Assembly (NCBI GenBank): GCA_963932465.1 | Contig: OZ010791.1 | Location: 150,147,915-150,211,914, forward strand | DNA: 64,000 nucleotides | Direction: 5' to 3' | DNA from: Maratus speciosus | Lineage: Eukaryota; Arthropoda; Arachnida; Araneae; Salticidae | Shown here: positions 24,130 to 34,247 of the stretch, piece after piece | Position numbering within the stretch: position 1 is the stretch's first letter | How the letters are laid out: the number at the start of each line of letters is the position of its first letter | Program-made: the position numbers and the translations under genes | The notes under the pieces: model-generated | Seen by the model: only the letters and a program-made list of their open reading frames with translations | Database searches by the model: none | Told to the model about the DNA's origin: nothing

Positions 24130-25050
24130 AACAGAGACAAAATTACCATAGTTTAAAACAAGTCAGAAATTCTACGCCAAACGTGGCAAATGAGATGCGT
24201 TCATACTATAACTAGTTTCGGAAATAATCAGACCTTGGTGCAATAGCTGTTTCACTCTTATCCAAAAATGCATGAATACAAAATGTATTACGATTATATA
24301 TATTAAATTTAGTAATACAGAAATAATAGAATTCAATCTTAAATAGGACGTAATCACCATGGCAACCTAGAATCATTACTTATCATGGGATATCATTGAA
24401 TTAATTACGTATGATAGGATTTAATAGAATGAAGAAACATTTATTGATATCTTTTTATGTTTTGATTTAATTTTCATAAAATTTGAAATGACTTGACAAA
24501 ATTCTGCAACGATTACATATATTAAATTTCAAACCATTCGGTTGGGTAGTTTTTGCGCTGCTATGGCTGTTTTCAACTGCTCTGCTCAACAATTTCAAAA
24601 TGTTTTGACGCATTTACAAATTCATTTTTAACAGAAAGATATAAGATTGGAAGGCCTGACTATGGAAGCGATTTGGAATCGAACTGTTTTTTCCATATTT
24701 TTTGATAAATAAATTATTGAGTTATAAGCGATTTTGATCACGTTACAAAGGCGTTTTCCACCCTTCCTTGAGTGGTTATTTTTCTTTCGGCTCAAAATGG
24801 CCACTTTGGCAATATTTTCTGAAAGATATATTGCTTTTTCAAAAAAACGAAAAAAAACAGCTTGATTACATAGTTTCTGAACAACAACACCTGCTAGTTT
24901 CATGCATTTCCGAATAAAATAAATTAAAACTTGTGTCATAAAGTTGCAGTTTTGGATTTAAGAGCAGCTTTAAATGCGGACAGATGGACAGACAGACAGA
25001 CGGACGAACCAGACGACGACTGTAGGCGCTACTTATTTATATAATTACGA
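24130..25050 (-). mobile_element. Repeat element E1, split by A7
   Basis: Reverse-orientation copy of the element at 32027-32513. Shared words include ATGCATGAATACA, GCACCAAGGTCTGA (on the minus strand), the CCATTCGG...TAGTTTTT box and an outer GTGCGTTCGTAATT end that matches the inner ATGCGTTCATACTATA in inverted orientation. A CTGTCTGTC-type leader lies next to the outer end. A7 interrupts it at 24561-24973. The 62-aa frame at 24172-24360 and the frame in E2 resemble each other only because the DNA does. Confidence 0.75.
24561..24973 (+). mobile_element. MITE family A, copy A7, nested in E1
   Basis: A copy with a decayed left border (CTAT where TTAA is expected) and intact right TTAA at 24970-24973. 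It sits where E2 reads ACGCTGTTATATAGGGACAG on the other strand, which provides the uninterrupted site. Confidence 0.85.
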
Positions 25051-26087
25051 ACGCACCTAAAAAGCAGCTTTCATAATTTTTCAGGGTTTTTTTTTATATA
25101 TAGTTAGGTACGTGGGCAGGGGCACATCCATTTAAAATTTTCATTTCGTGTATTTAGCTGAGATAAGTAAAAGAAAAAGTGTTCTTATTAATAGTTTATT
25201 AGTGCCACCAACAGTTATAAAAACATAATAAAAAGCAAAAATAAAAATGAAGCAAAATAAAATAAAACTACACACGAAACATTGCTAAAATGGAAAGTGG
25301 GGCAAAGAAAAATGCTTTTTTAGCTTTTAGGAAATAAAAATAATCAACAGAAAAAAAAAAGAGCACACTCACAGAGTTTTCTTCCGCAGCTTATGAGAAA
25401 GGGTAAAGTTTTTCTCCCCTTTCTGCAATAAGCAGACAACATCCTCCCCCGCACACGAAATCCTTCGACATTAGCCCTCTCCTCCCCTTCAATTTCTCCT
25501 CCAAAGCATCGAGGTCTCCCGAACAAAAAGTAAGAGAAGCAAAACGAAAGAAAAAGTAGTCTGCAGAATCAGAACGTGAGCCGGAGATATTTCTCAGGGC
25601 TGATAGAGGTATGGAAACGTAGGAAAGGAATACGACCTCGTTACTTGGCCGCCAACAGATGGCCAGCAAAACTAGGCTGAGAATGGATGAACCGTATTTA
25701 TGATAAGACATTTTCTTTTCGCTCCATCGAAAATACTTCCTAAGCTCATATTGTATAATGTTCCAGCTTTATGTAACTTTCTTTTTTTCTTTTTCTTTTT
25801 TTTTTTTTTTATCCCTCTACGAACTCTCAAAGTAACTGACACGCCTACAGTATCCAGTTGCGGTGAGACCATCTAGTAGTATGTTTTGCTGCAAAAGGGA
25901 GATAAACAAATTCTTAGAAAATTCAAATTATTGTTCAGCTTCCGATTTTTCTGCATTGTTATTGTATATCATTTATGTTAGAAGCACATAGCTCAGGAAA
26001 CATACAATAACTTCTGTCATTTAAAGATTTTTAAAAATTTAAAACTTGTTATAATTAGAACGGACACACTGCAAACCCATTTCACTA
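25051..26087. other. Unassigned spacer with a GC-richer patch
   Basis: A patch at about 25370-25700 is richer in C than its surroundings (for example CCTCTCCTCCCCTTC, about 25467), and has a 106-codon minus-strand frame without recognised motifs. A mixed T-rich tract follows at about 25778-25811. No gene could be supported. Confidence 0.4.
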
Positions 26088-26164
26088 ACAAGGGAAGGTT
26101 CTGAGATCGGGGGCACAGAATGCGGTGAATGTTTGTGTATCGATAGAGCATAGTTAATATAGAA

Positions 26165-26420
26165 ATGTCCATCATCATCATCATCAATCCTTTTCAATAC
26201 ACTGCTGGGTGTAGGTCTCCCCCAGATTTTTCGATTGTTTCTTGTCTAGTGCTTTAGTTATCCAGTTAACACCGGCCACTTTTCCGATTTCATCACTCTA
26301 TCTTACTTGAGGTCGTCTTCATGGTCGTTATACATCTCTGGGATACCACTGTAGGGTGTTTGTGCTACATCTACTGTCTTGTTTTCTTCCAAAGTGCCCA
26401 TCCTATTTCCATTTTAGAAG
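26165..26420 (-). pseudogene. RTE-type LINE, 3' end fragment
   Basis: On the minus strand the region ends with codons for NLGETYTQQCIEKD, then TGA and a (TGA)n tail (CATCATCATCATCATC on the plus strand, about 26168). RTE-clade non-LTR retrotransposons typically end in such a GETYTQQW...-stop-(TGA)n arrangement. Upstream the frame is broken by several stops, and only about 250 bp remain, a normal 5' truncation. It lies in the left arm of the palindrome and has no partner in the right arm, so it inserted after the palindrome formed. Confidence 0.65.
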
Positions 26421-26610
26421 AAGACAGAAAGAGAATAACCTGGATAAGAAGTCAGACGAAAGTTTTTGATATCATTGAGTGAATTATACGGCTAAAATAG
26501 AAATATATGCAAGCTATAAAGCACAATAACCAGGTTATCTTCAGAAAATAAGTCTCAAAGTTTATATTCCAGTTTATAATCGGGTAGATTTCCTCGTTTC
26601 GTAAGCGGTT

Positions 26611-26686
26611 CAGTAAGCGTATTTGGCGGCGTGCTGGATTTGAAAATTTGAGTGATTGAACTAGTTTGAGTTCGAGTCCCCGCCAG
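26611..26686 (+). other. tRNA-like segment, left arm
   Basis: AAGCGTATTTGG resembles a degenerate pol III A box, and GAGTTCGAGTCCC matches a B box (GGTTCGANNCC type) about 50 nt downstream. The same segment is present inverted in the right arm. No cloverleaf with paired acceptor stems could be drawn by eye, so this is more likely tRNA-derived repeat sequence than a working tRNA gene. Confidence 0.35.
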
Positions 26687-26950
26687 ACTTGCTTTTCCGA
26701 ACGAAAATTTTTATCAATTATTTTCGAACCGTACTTGAGAAAAATATGTATAATTGTTGAAATTTACGAAAAATTTAAATTAAATGTATGTTTTGTAGCA
26801 TATAAGTGCATTTTTATCAATGAAATGTTGTGTGTTTAAATATTTAACGAAAAGTGTTTTTTTAAAAAGTAGGCAATTTATATTTTTATAGATAAGATAT
26901 TTTGGTGGTTATTTAATTTTTTTAGTGTTATTTCGAAGAATACTCTACTA

Positions 26951-27650
26951 TTTTTTACAGAAAAATAAATTGAAATACGTGATATAAATACGTGAAAAAA
27001 TATATTATTTTAATTTTGCTTCATTATGAAAATATTTCGAATATTTGAGATTTTTTAAAATTATTCTTTTAAATTCTTAATATGATTTTTTTTTCGGATT
27101 GAATTTTTCAGTTATTGCCAACGTAACTATTTTTAGCAAATAAATATCTTTTTAGAATTTATTTTTACGTAAATAGACAGTTATTCTAAACATAAACATA
27201 AAAATCCAAGATTTAAGTAATTCAAAAGTTAAAAAGCTAGTTGTTAAAAAAGGGTACATTTTCAAATATTATCCTGTTAATAGAAAACTTAAAAAAATAA
27301 TTTTTTACAGAAAAATAAATTGAAATACGTGATATAAATACGTGAAAAAATATATTATTTTAATTTTGCTTCATTATGAAAATATTTCGAATATTTGAGA
27401 TTTTTAAAAAATATTCTTTTAAATTCTTAATATCATTTTTTTTCGGATTGAATTTTTCAGTTATTGCCAACGTAACTATTTTTAGCAAATAAATATATTT
27501 TTAGAATTTATTTTTACGTAAATAGACAGTTATTCTAAATATAAACATAAAAATCCAAGATTTAAGTAATTCAAACGTTAAAAAGCTAGTTGTTAAAAAA
27601 AGGTACATTTTCAAATATTATCCTGTTAATAGAAAACTTAAAAAAATAAT
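26951..27650 (+). repeat. 350-bp tandem duplication
   Basis: Two units start with TTTTTTACAGAAAAATAAAT at 26951 and 27301 and stay nearly identical to the end (AGAAAACTTAAAAAAATAAT). A third, inverted and more diverged version of the first part lies in the right arm near 27940-28030. The close match of the two direct units marks a recent duplication. Confidence 0.9.
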
Positions 27651-28239
27651 TTAAGCAGCGCGTAATAATTTTATATAATGTATTATAAATTATGTCATTG
27701 TGAAAAATAGTAGCTTTTATGTAAATAATAGTAGATAAATTTAAAAAAAAACAGCAAACTTTAGCGGTCTATAAAAATATCGATTGCATTATTAAATTGC
27801 TAAAAATAGTTATTAGGTAAGCAATAACTATTAACCAAAAATAAGAAAAAAAAAATTATGTTAAAAATTTAAAAGAATATAATTTAAAAAATCCTGTTAA
27901 AAATTTAAAAGAATATAAAAATTTAAAAAATCCTCAAATATTCGAAATATTTACATAATAAAAAAAAAAACTAAAATAATATATTTATTCAAGTATTTGT
28001 GTCACATATTTTAATTTATTTATCGTTAAAAATAGTATGTTATTCATTTAAATATCTGAAAATAATTTTAAATAACCGCAAAAATTTCTGATCTATAGAA
28101 ATATAAATTGGCCTATCTTGTTTTTTCCGTTAAATATTTAAACAGGTTTATTTTCCTCAAATTTCAATTATTATACATATTTTTTTTCCATTGCGGTTCG
28201 AAAATAATTGATGAGAATTTCCGTTTTGAAAAACAAATT

Positions 28240-28314
28240 TGGCTGGGATTCGAACTCAAAAATGTTCAATCACTTAAAATCTCAAATCCAATATGCTGCC
28301 AAACACGCTACTGG
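28240..28314 (-). other. tRNA-like segment, right arm
   Basis: Inverted partner of the tRNA-like segment at 26611-26686. On the minus strand it reads TAGCGTGTTTGG (A-box-like) and GAGTTCGAATCCC (B-box-like). The B box is better preserved here than in the left arm. Confidence 0.35.
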
Positions 28315-28479
28315 GTCGATCTAAAAATAAACTGCAAAGTAAACTTTGAGACTTAATTTATCAAGACCCTCCTTTGTATTGCATTTTATGGCTGTCATAT
28401 ATTTAAATAATAACTATACTCTATCGACACACAAACTTTCACCGCATTCTGTGTCCCCGATCTCGGAACCGCCCCTTGT

Positions 28480-29083
28480 AAGGTCCGAAAGATTGCAGCT
28501 CCGCATATTTCTTCCCTAGGAAAAGATAACCGACCTGGTAAAAGGAACAAGTATTTTGTGGTTTTTATTTCAATCTCCAATACTTTTTTTAATTTAAAAT
28601 ATTAGAAGGAAAAAATTTCAGAGGGGGAAAAAAAGCAGTAGTTGTGGCACTTATCTTTGATACCTCTAGTACTTAGACAATTTCTTAAATCTTTTAGAAA
28701 ACTTCTTTTTCAACTTACAGATTTCACTGTATTTTATCTTTTATTTATTTATTTTTTTTTTTTTTTTTCAGTTTTAATCTGAAGTGAAAATAAAAGTTCG
28801 GCAAAATACTATATTAATACAAGAAGAGCCAAAAAGTTGTGGCACATTTAAAAAAAATAACAAAAATCAGGTAATTTTTGTACGAGAATGTTGTTTGAAA
28901 AAAAATGTTCTAATGATCGAAATTTTTGTATAAGCAAAAGTTAGCTCAAAAATTTTTCGACAAAGGGCGCTATGCATAAGCTGCAAAAATGCATAAAAAA
29001 TTCAATCAGTTAGAGAAAATTTATTTTGTACGATTTACCGGGTGATTCAAAAGTCAGGAACAACCTTAAAAATTAATAATTCG
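28480..29083. other. Unassigned AT-rich spacer
   Basis: GTTGTGGCAC occurs at about 28642 and 28834, possibly ends of an unclassified repeat. No gene. Confidence 0.4.
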
Positions 29084-29514
29084 TTAAGGTTGTTCTCAAC
29101 TACTCTGCTCAACAAGCGCGAAACGTTTTGACACATTTACAGACTCATTTTTCAACACAAAGATATAAAATTGGAAGGTCTGATTAGGGAAGCGATTTGG
29201 AATCGATGTGTTTTCCTTTTTGTGATAAATTAATTACCTATTGAGTTATAAGCGATTTTGATCATGTGAAAAAGATGTTTTCTCCCTTCGCTGACCGGTT
29301 TTTCTGCTTTTTTCGGGAACTTCGGTTCAAAACCTCAATTTTGACAATATTTTCTGAAAGATCTATTGCGTTTGTAAAAAAAAACAAGCAGAAAAAACAG
29401 CTCAATTACATAGTTTCTGAACAACAACACCGACTAGTTTCATGCATTTCGGACCAAAAATGAATTTAAACTTATGTCAGAAAGTTGCCCTTTTGGATTT
29501 GAGAACATCCTTAA
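29084..29514 (+). mobile_element. MITE family A, copy A8
   Basis: Complete A copy with TTAA at 29084-29087 and 29511-29514. Confidence 0.9.
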
Positions 29515-30056
29515 ACGAATAGAGATGAAGAGATGTGGATTGCACCGTATGTAAAGGAAAGAAGACTAATTTTTTATGACGAAATCAAAAATGCTTGAAT
29601 AAATGCAAATGCTTGAGCAAAAAAGAATGTTTGAAAAGAATGTTTGCTTCCGACCAATATGTATCTGCTACACAGCAAGAAATGTTGCCTAATGCTGAAT
29701 ATTACATTTAATATCAGCTACATACTCCTTTTTTCTGTATTTAGATTTCCCTCTAGCAATTTCAGTACAATAATTATTTGATCCGTCTGCAATCAATGGT
29801 ATTTCGTGTACTCCTGAATAATTCTCAAAATTAATTGGATCAATTTTAGAGTAAATAATATTCTTAAATTTCGGAGGTTGTTTGGCTACTAAGCAGATAT
29901 TGAACCGCTTAAGTTGAAACATGTCAACAGTCAAATAAAACTATTTTACTGTTTTTAAAGTTTTAATCTTACACCTGTTTAGCAATTAGAAATAATATAC
30001 TGCGATATATTTTACAAAAAATAGTCTGTAACCCTTTTTAAATTTTAAATGTTTTT
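29515..30056. other. Spacer holding one small frame
   Basis: AT-rich DNA between A8 and the 30057 element. Apart from the 81-codon frame at 29689-29934 nothing was recognised. Confidence 0.4.
29689..29934 (-). CDS. Unrecognised 81-codon frame, possible exon or gene fragment
   Basis: I do not recognise this protein. The residue mix is less distorted by AT bias than other frames here: segments such as YSGVHEIPLIADGSNNYC and RFNICLVAKQPPKF look like folded-protein sequence, and the frame lies outside all identified repeats. A Met occurs at the fifth codon. No splice sites or polyadenylation signal were confirmed. It could be a stranded exon, a retrocopy fragment or chance. Confidence 0.22.
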   Translation of the reverse strand: MTVDMFQLKRFNICLVAKQPPKFKNIIYSKIDPINFENYSGVHEIPLIADGSNNYCTEIARGKSKYRKKEYVADIKCNIQH

Positions 30057-31888
30057 AGGGTTTCGTTCGAGGCTAACGAAAAAGACAGGCTACCGCGGTG
30101 GGTCCGATTCTTATTTTTTTTACAGACCGCTGGAGTCACGTGATGCTCGAATGCATCAATGAAGGTGTGCAAAAAGAGCATCACGTGACACCAGTGGTCT
30201 GTAAAAAAAGAAGAATCGGACCCACCGCGGTAGCCTGTCTTTCTCGTTAGCCTCGGTTTCGTTCATCTGACGAAACCCTATTCGTCTCGCTCCTCTGCCT
30301 GTCGGTCTGTCCGTCACAGTGCCCGTTCTCAGAAACTATATATGTTAAAGACTTGAAATTTTGCATACTTATAGCTGAACACCTCACATCAAACGACAAA
30401 TCATAAAATTTCGAAAAAGCCTTATATTTAATCCTCTGGGCTCCAACTTGTGTATTTTAAGCTTTTTTTTTCTAATTCAGCCTCTAATTAAGTTGAAGAC
30501 TTGAAATTTTGCAAAATTATAGCTAAACACTGCGATCGAACGACAAATAATAAAATTTCGAAAAAGTCTTATATTTAACCCTTTGGGCTCTAACTTGTGT
30601 ATTTCAAGCTTTTTTTACTAACTCAGCCCTAATTAAGTTGAAGACTTGAAATTTTGCAAAATTTTAGCTAAACACTTGCGATCAAACGACAAATAATAGA
30701 ATTTCGAAAACGTCTTATATTTAACCCTTTGGGCTCTAACTTGTGTATTTTAAGTTTTTTTTCTAACTCAGCCCCTAATTAAGTTGAAGACTTGAAATTT
30801 TGCAAAATTTTAGCTAAACACTTGCGATCAAACGACAAATAATAGAATTTCGAAAAAGTCTTATATTTAACCCTTTGGGCTCTAACTTGTGTATTTTAAG
30901 TTTTTTTTTCTAACTCAGCCCCTAATTAAGTTGAAGACTTGAAATTTTGCAAAATTTTAGCTAAACACTTGCGATCAAACGACAAATAATAGAATTTCGA
31001 AAAAGTCTTATATTTAACCCTTTGGGCTCTAACTTGTGTATTTTAAGCTTTTTTTTCTAACTCAGCCCTAATTAAGTTGAAGACTTGAAATTTTGCAAAA
31101 TTTTAGCTAAACACTTGCGATCAAACGACAAATAATAGAATTTCGAAAAAGTCTTATATTTAATCCTTTGGGTTCTAACTTGTGTATTTTAAGCTTTTTT
31201 TTTCTAACTCAGTCCCTAATTAAGTTGAAGACTTGAAATTTTGCAAAATTATAGCTAAACACTTGCGACCACATGACAAATCATAAAAATTTTAAAAAGT
31301 CTTATATTTACCCCTCCGGTCTCTAATTTGTGTATTTTAAGCAATTTTTCTAACTCAGCCCCTGATTAAGTTGGAGACATGAAATTTTGTATAGTAATAG
31401 CAGAACACTTTCGATCACACGAAAAATCATACAATTTTCCAAAAGTCTTATATTTACCCCTCCGGTCTCTAACTTGTGTATTTTAAGCAATTTTTCTAAC
31501 TCAGTCCCTAATTAAGTTGGAGACTTGAAATTTTTTATACCTATAGCAGAACACTTGCGATCACACCATAAATCATAAAATTTTCAAAAAGTCTTATATT
31601 AATTACCCTCCGGGCTCTAACTTGTGTATTTTAAGCAATTTTTTATCCAATTTTTCCCATAGACTTACATATTTTAGTTTCACTTTTTACCGCCAGGGGG
31701 CGCCTACCTATCTCGGGTGCTATGGCCCGACTCCCTCGACTAATATATCTACGGATAGGTTGTAAAACGGAGTTTCTTTCGGATGGAGGTTTTTTTAGAA
31801 TAGAGTGCGCCCGTTGGTTGCGAAATGTGGAACTAACAGATTTTGCAAAAGAATAAAGTGTTTTGAAAGGAATATTAAACGAAACCCT
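30057..31888 (+). mobile_element. Element with ~146-bp internal tandem repeats
   Basis: Left end AGGGTTTCGTTC pairs with the right end AACGAAACCCT, and with a nearer ACGAAACCCT at about 30276, giving a terminal hairpin once the nested foldback is removed. A CTGTCGGTCTGTCCGTCACA leader (about 30297) precedes about nine tandem units. TAAGTTG landmarks are at 30634, 30780, 30927, 31073, 31221, 31367 and 31513, so the period is 146-148 bp. Units carry GAAGACTTGAAATTTTGC and GGGCTCTAACTTGTGTATTT. The last units are more diverged. No frame is conserved. Confidence 0.72.
30069..30254. mobile_element. 186-bp foldback MITE with 10-bp target duplication
   Basis: The arms are nearly perfect inverted repeats of about 75 bp, beginning GAGGCTAACGAAAAAGACAG and continuing through CTACCGCGGTGGGTCCGATT and CACGTGATGCTC. 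The 10-bp direct repeat GGTTTCGTTC flanks it (30059-30068, 30255-30264). Long TIRs with a 9-10-bp duplication suggest a MULE-like element. It interrupts the left terminal hairpin of the 30057 element. Confidence 0.85.
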
Positions 31889-32026
31889 CTGTGTGATCTG
31901 TGATCACACTTACTTACCCACTTGTTTTCCTTTTTCAGAGTTGAAAGTATAGGACTTTTCAGTACTAATTTTTCTAATGTTCTTTTTTAAAAAAATGACA
32001 AGAATTTCCGTCCAAACTACATTCTC

Positions 32027-32513
32027 GTGTTCGTAATTATATAAATATGTAGCACCTATAGTCGTCACCTGATTCGTCCGTCTGTCTCTCTGTCCCTATA
32101 TAACAGCGTAAAAACTACTCCGCCGAATGGTTTTAAATTTAAAATATATATAATCGTTGCATAATTGTGTCGCGTCATTTCAAATTTTATGAAAATCGAA
32201 TCAAAATTTAAAAAAAACATTAATAAAAGTTTTCTTCATTCTATTAAATCCAATCATACATAATTAATTCAATAATGTGCCATGAGATGTAACGATTCTT
32301 GGTTGCCAAGATGATTAAGTCCTATTTAAAATGAAGTCCTATTATTTCCGTATTAATTTAATATATAAAATCATAATACATTTTCTATTCATGCATTTTT
32401 GCATAGTAGTACAACAACTATTGCACCAAGATCTGAATATTTATAAAACTACTAGTTATAGTACGAACGCACTTCATTTGCCAAGTTTGACGTATAATTT
32501 CCGACTTGTTTTA
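32027..32513 (+). mobile_element. Repeat element E2
   Basis: Forward, uninterrupted relative of E1. It begins GTGTTCGTAATTATATAAAT, has a CCGTCTGTCTCTCTGTCC leader and a CCGAATGGTTTTAAATTT box, and ends through TACGAACGCAC and TTCATTTGCCAAGTTTG. GTTCGTA near the start and TACGAAC near the end are inverted. It shows the empty site for A7. Confidence 0.72.
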
Positions 32514-33381
32514 ATTGAATTTTATGATGTGCTAAGGATTTTTGACCCGCACTTTACATCATACTGAATAAGACATGCCTGTTAATAAAAGAATCACACA
32601 CGTGTAAGTGATATAGGAAAAAATATATTAATATTATTTTTTTTTTATGTTACAAACAAGTTTGACTTAAAGACCTTGTTACAAAAAAATTCCTAACAAT
32701 TTTCACCCTAAACTGTTTCTCTTTTCTCTAAAGTACACTCTGTGCAATCTAGAGCCAAAGTTAATGATAGTAGAGTGAAAATTATGCTTTTGCGTGTAGC
32801 TGATGCTCCTTCTCGGCATGTTTAATGGAGCAAAAATTTTTCAACACCATCTGGGAGTTAATGGCCTCCAAATGCTAAAATATCTACATTCTCTTCAAAC
32901 GTCGTTTTAAAATTTTTGGAATTTAGAAATTTTCACTAGGAAGATAACTTAACTGCGTGTGTGCATGCAGAGTGATTCAAAATGTCTGCCAAAAATGGAT
33001 AAGCAGACTGAGCGTAAGGAGCAGCTAGAAATCACTTCGGTCGAATTTCACTAGTTATTCAAAAATACTAGGTGTTTTATTCAAAGCTGAATTGGAATTT
33101 TCGTTCAGAGCATTAATACTAAATATAACAACAACCGATCCTTTGACTAGTACCAAATGAAAACATTTCGATTCGAGCCAGAAATTTCTTCATAAAATAA
33201 ATAAAATATAAATCCCACAAAAATAAAGTTAAATAAAAAAGTTAAATAGTTTTAAGTAAAACTTCTGGTGTGAAATATTTTAATAAAACTCGAGTAAAAT
33301 TTCCGGTATATTTAGTGTGAACGACAACGATATTGAATAGATAGTAATGATATTGCAGACAGAGTTATTTTGTTTTGAGTT
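32514..33381. other. Unassigned spacer
   Basis: About 870 bp, AT-rich, with no recognised family and no convincing frame. Confidence 0.4.
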
Positions 33382-33548
33382 CAGGGATGAGAGCGTTCCG
33401 ACCCAAATGACAGATTAGTACCACTAAATTTTATTAGTATTCTTTGCTTTATTAAATCTCAGAAATTCTGTCATTAAATAATGCGAGAAATACTATTAAA
33501 TTTTAGTGGTAGTAATCGGTCATTTGGGTCGGAGCTCTCTCATCCCGG
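33382..33548. mobile_element. 167-bp foldback MITE
   Basis: Arms of about 55 bp: CAGGGATGAGAG, CCGACCCAAATGAC, GTACCACTAAATTTTA on the left, each matched in inverted order on the right. A 5-bp direct repeat GAGTT flanks it (33377-33381, 33549-33553). The terminus resembles hAT, but the 8-bp duplication expected there is missing, so the superfamily is undecided. Confidence 0.78.
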
Positions 33549-34247
33549 GAGTTAAATGTGATGACCCGTGAAAAGTTCTGGAAGAACACATAGTTTTGTC
33601 AGTGGTGTTGAACAAATTGTAAACTATTGTCCTTAATCTGTAACCTCTGATTCACTACTGTTTGGAACCAGATAGTGGCGACCTCTATGACTTCTTGTGA
33701 CGCCACCACATTTATTAGATAGCAAGGGAAGTCTTTTAAACAATTAATTAAAATATTTTCATCAATGTTCAAATTATGAATATTTTTTCACTTTTGGTTA
33801 GTTTGGAGGGACTCATTCAGGATTTTTCGCTAAATAAGTGAAATACGATCCGTTGACTCAATTTAATTTTTTTTTCTGGTTTCCACACGCTTTATTTATT
33901 TTTTCCTTTTTAACGTATATTTAAAAATACTTCTGTTTTCATTAAGATGTGCAAAATATTGCATTACATATCTCATTGAATATTTTTTACAGAAAACGGT
34001 GAGAGAATTCTTGTAAATATTTGTGTAAAATACACATCAGTTTGCAACATAAGCAATTAAATTTCTCGCATGATATGAGAAAACAGTGGCAAATATAATT
34101 TGTGAGGAAAAAAATAGAGAAAATTACTAAGTTTGTAGGGGCGGGGGGTGGGTAGAAACAGCCAGTGCTTTATCTATAGCATTGATTCTCAATTTTTTCT
34201 CCTTGCGTACCGCTTGAAAAATTATATGTATCTCACTTCCCACTATT
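33549..34247. other. Unassigned spacer
   Basis: AT-rich, with no gene or identified repeat. A short G-run (GGGGCGGGGGGTGGG) lies at about 34138. Confidence 0.4.

Larger units (their letters stand above)
26088..28479. mobile_element. Large imperfect palindrome / foldback element (2.4 kb)
   Basis: Outer arms match in inverted orientation: ACAAGGG, CGAGATCGGGGACACAGAAT (left copy slightly changed), GCGGTGAA, GTTTGTGT, TCGATAGAG. Further in, the inversion continues through CTCAAAGTTTA, a tRNA-like segment, CAATTATTTTCGAAC and the ATTTCGAATATTTGAG block. The left arm additionally holds an RTE LINE fragment and a 350-bp tandem duplication, so the arms differ in length. No clear target duplication was found. 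Confidence 0.75.

Noticed and set aside
24628..24939. 103-codon minus-strand frame (and comparable frames at 2262-2555 and 45356-45589)
   Set aside because: They lie in family A copies. Other copies carry stops at different places, so the frame is not conserved.
25391..25711. 106-codon minus-strand frame in a C-richer patch
   Set aside because: No motif, no start context and no sign of splicing; it overlaps other frames of equal quality.
26611..26686. Functional tRNA gene
   Set aside because: A- and B-box-like words are present, but no paired acceptor or T stem could be formed. It is kept only as a tRNA-like segment.
31891..31909. Hairpin GTGTGATCtgtGATCACAC as a Helitron 3' end for the 30057 element
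   Set aside because: No CTRR terminus follows within the usual distance, so the Helitron call was not made for this element.
24172..32567. Conserved protein in element E (similar frames at 24172-24360 and 32331-32567)
   Set aside because: Similarity of the frames follows from DNA similarity over the whole element. Both are short and hydrophobic because of AT-rich sequence, with no known domain.
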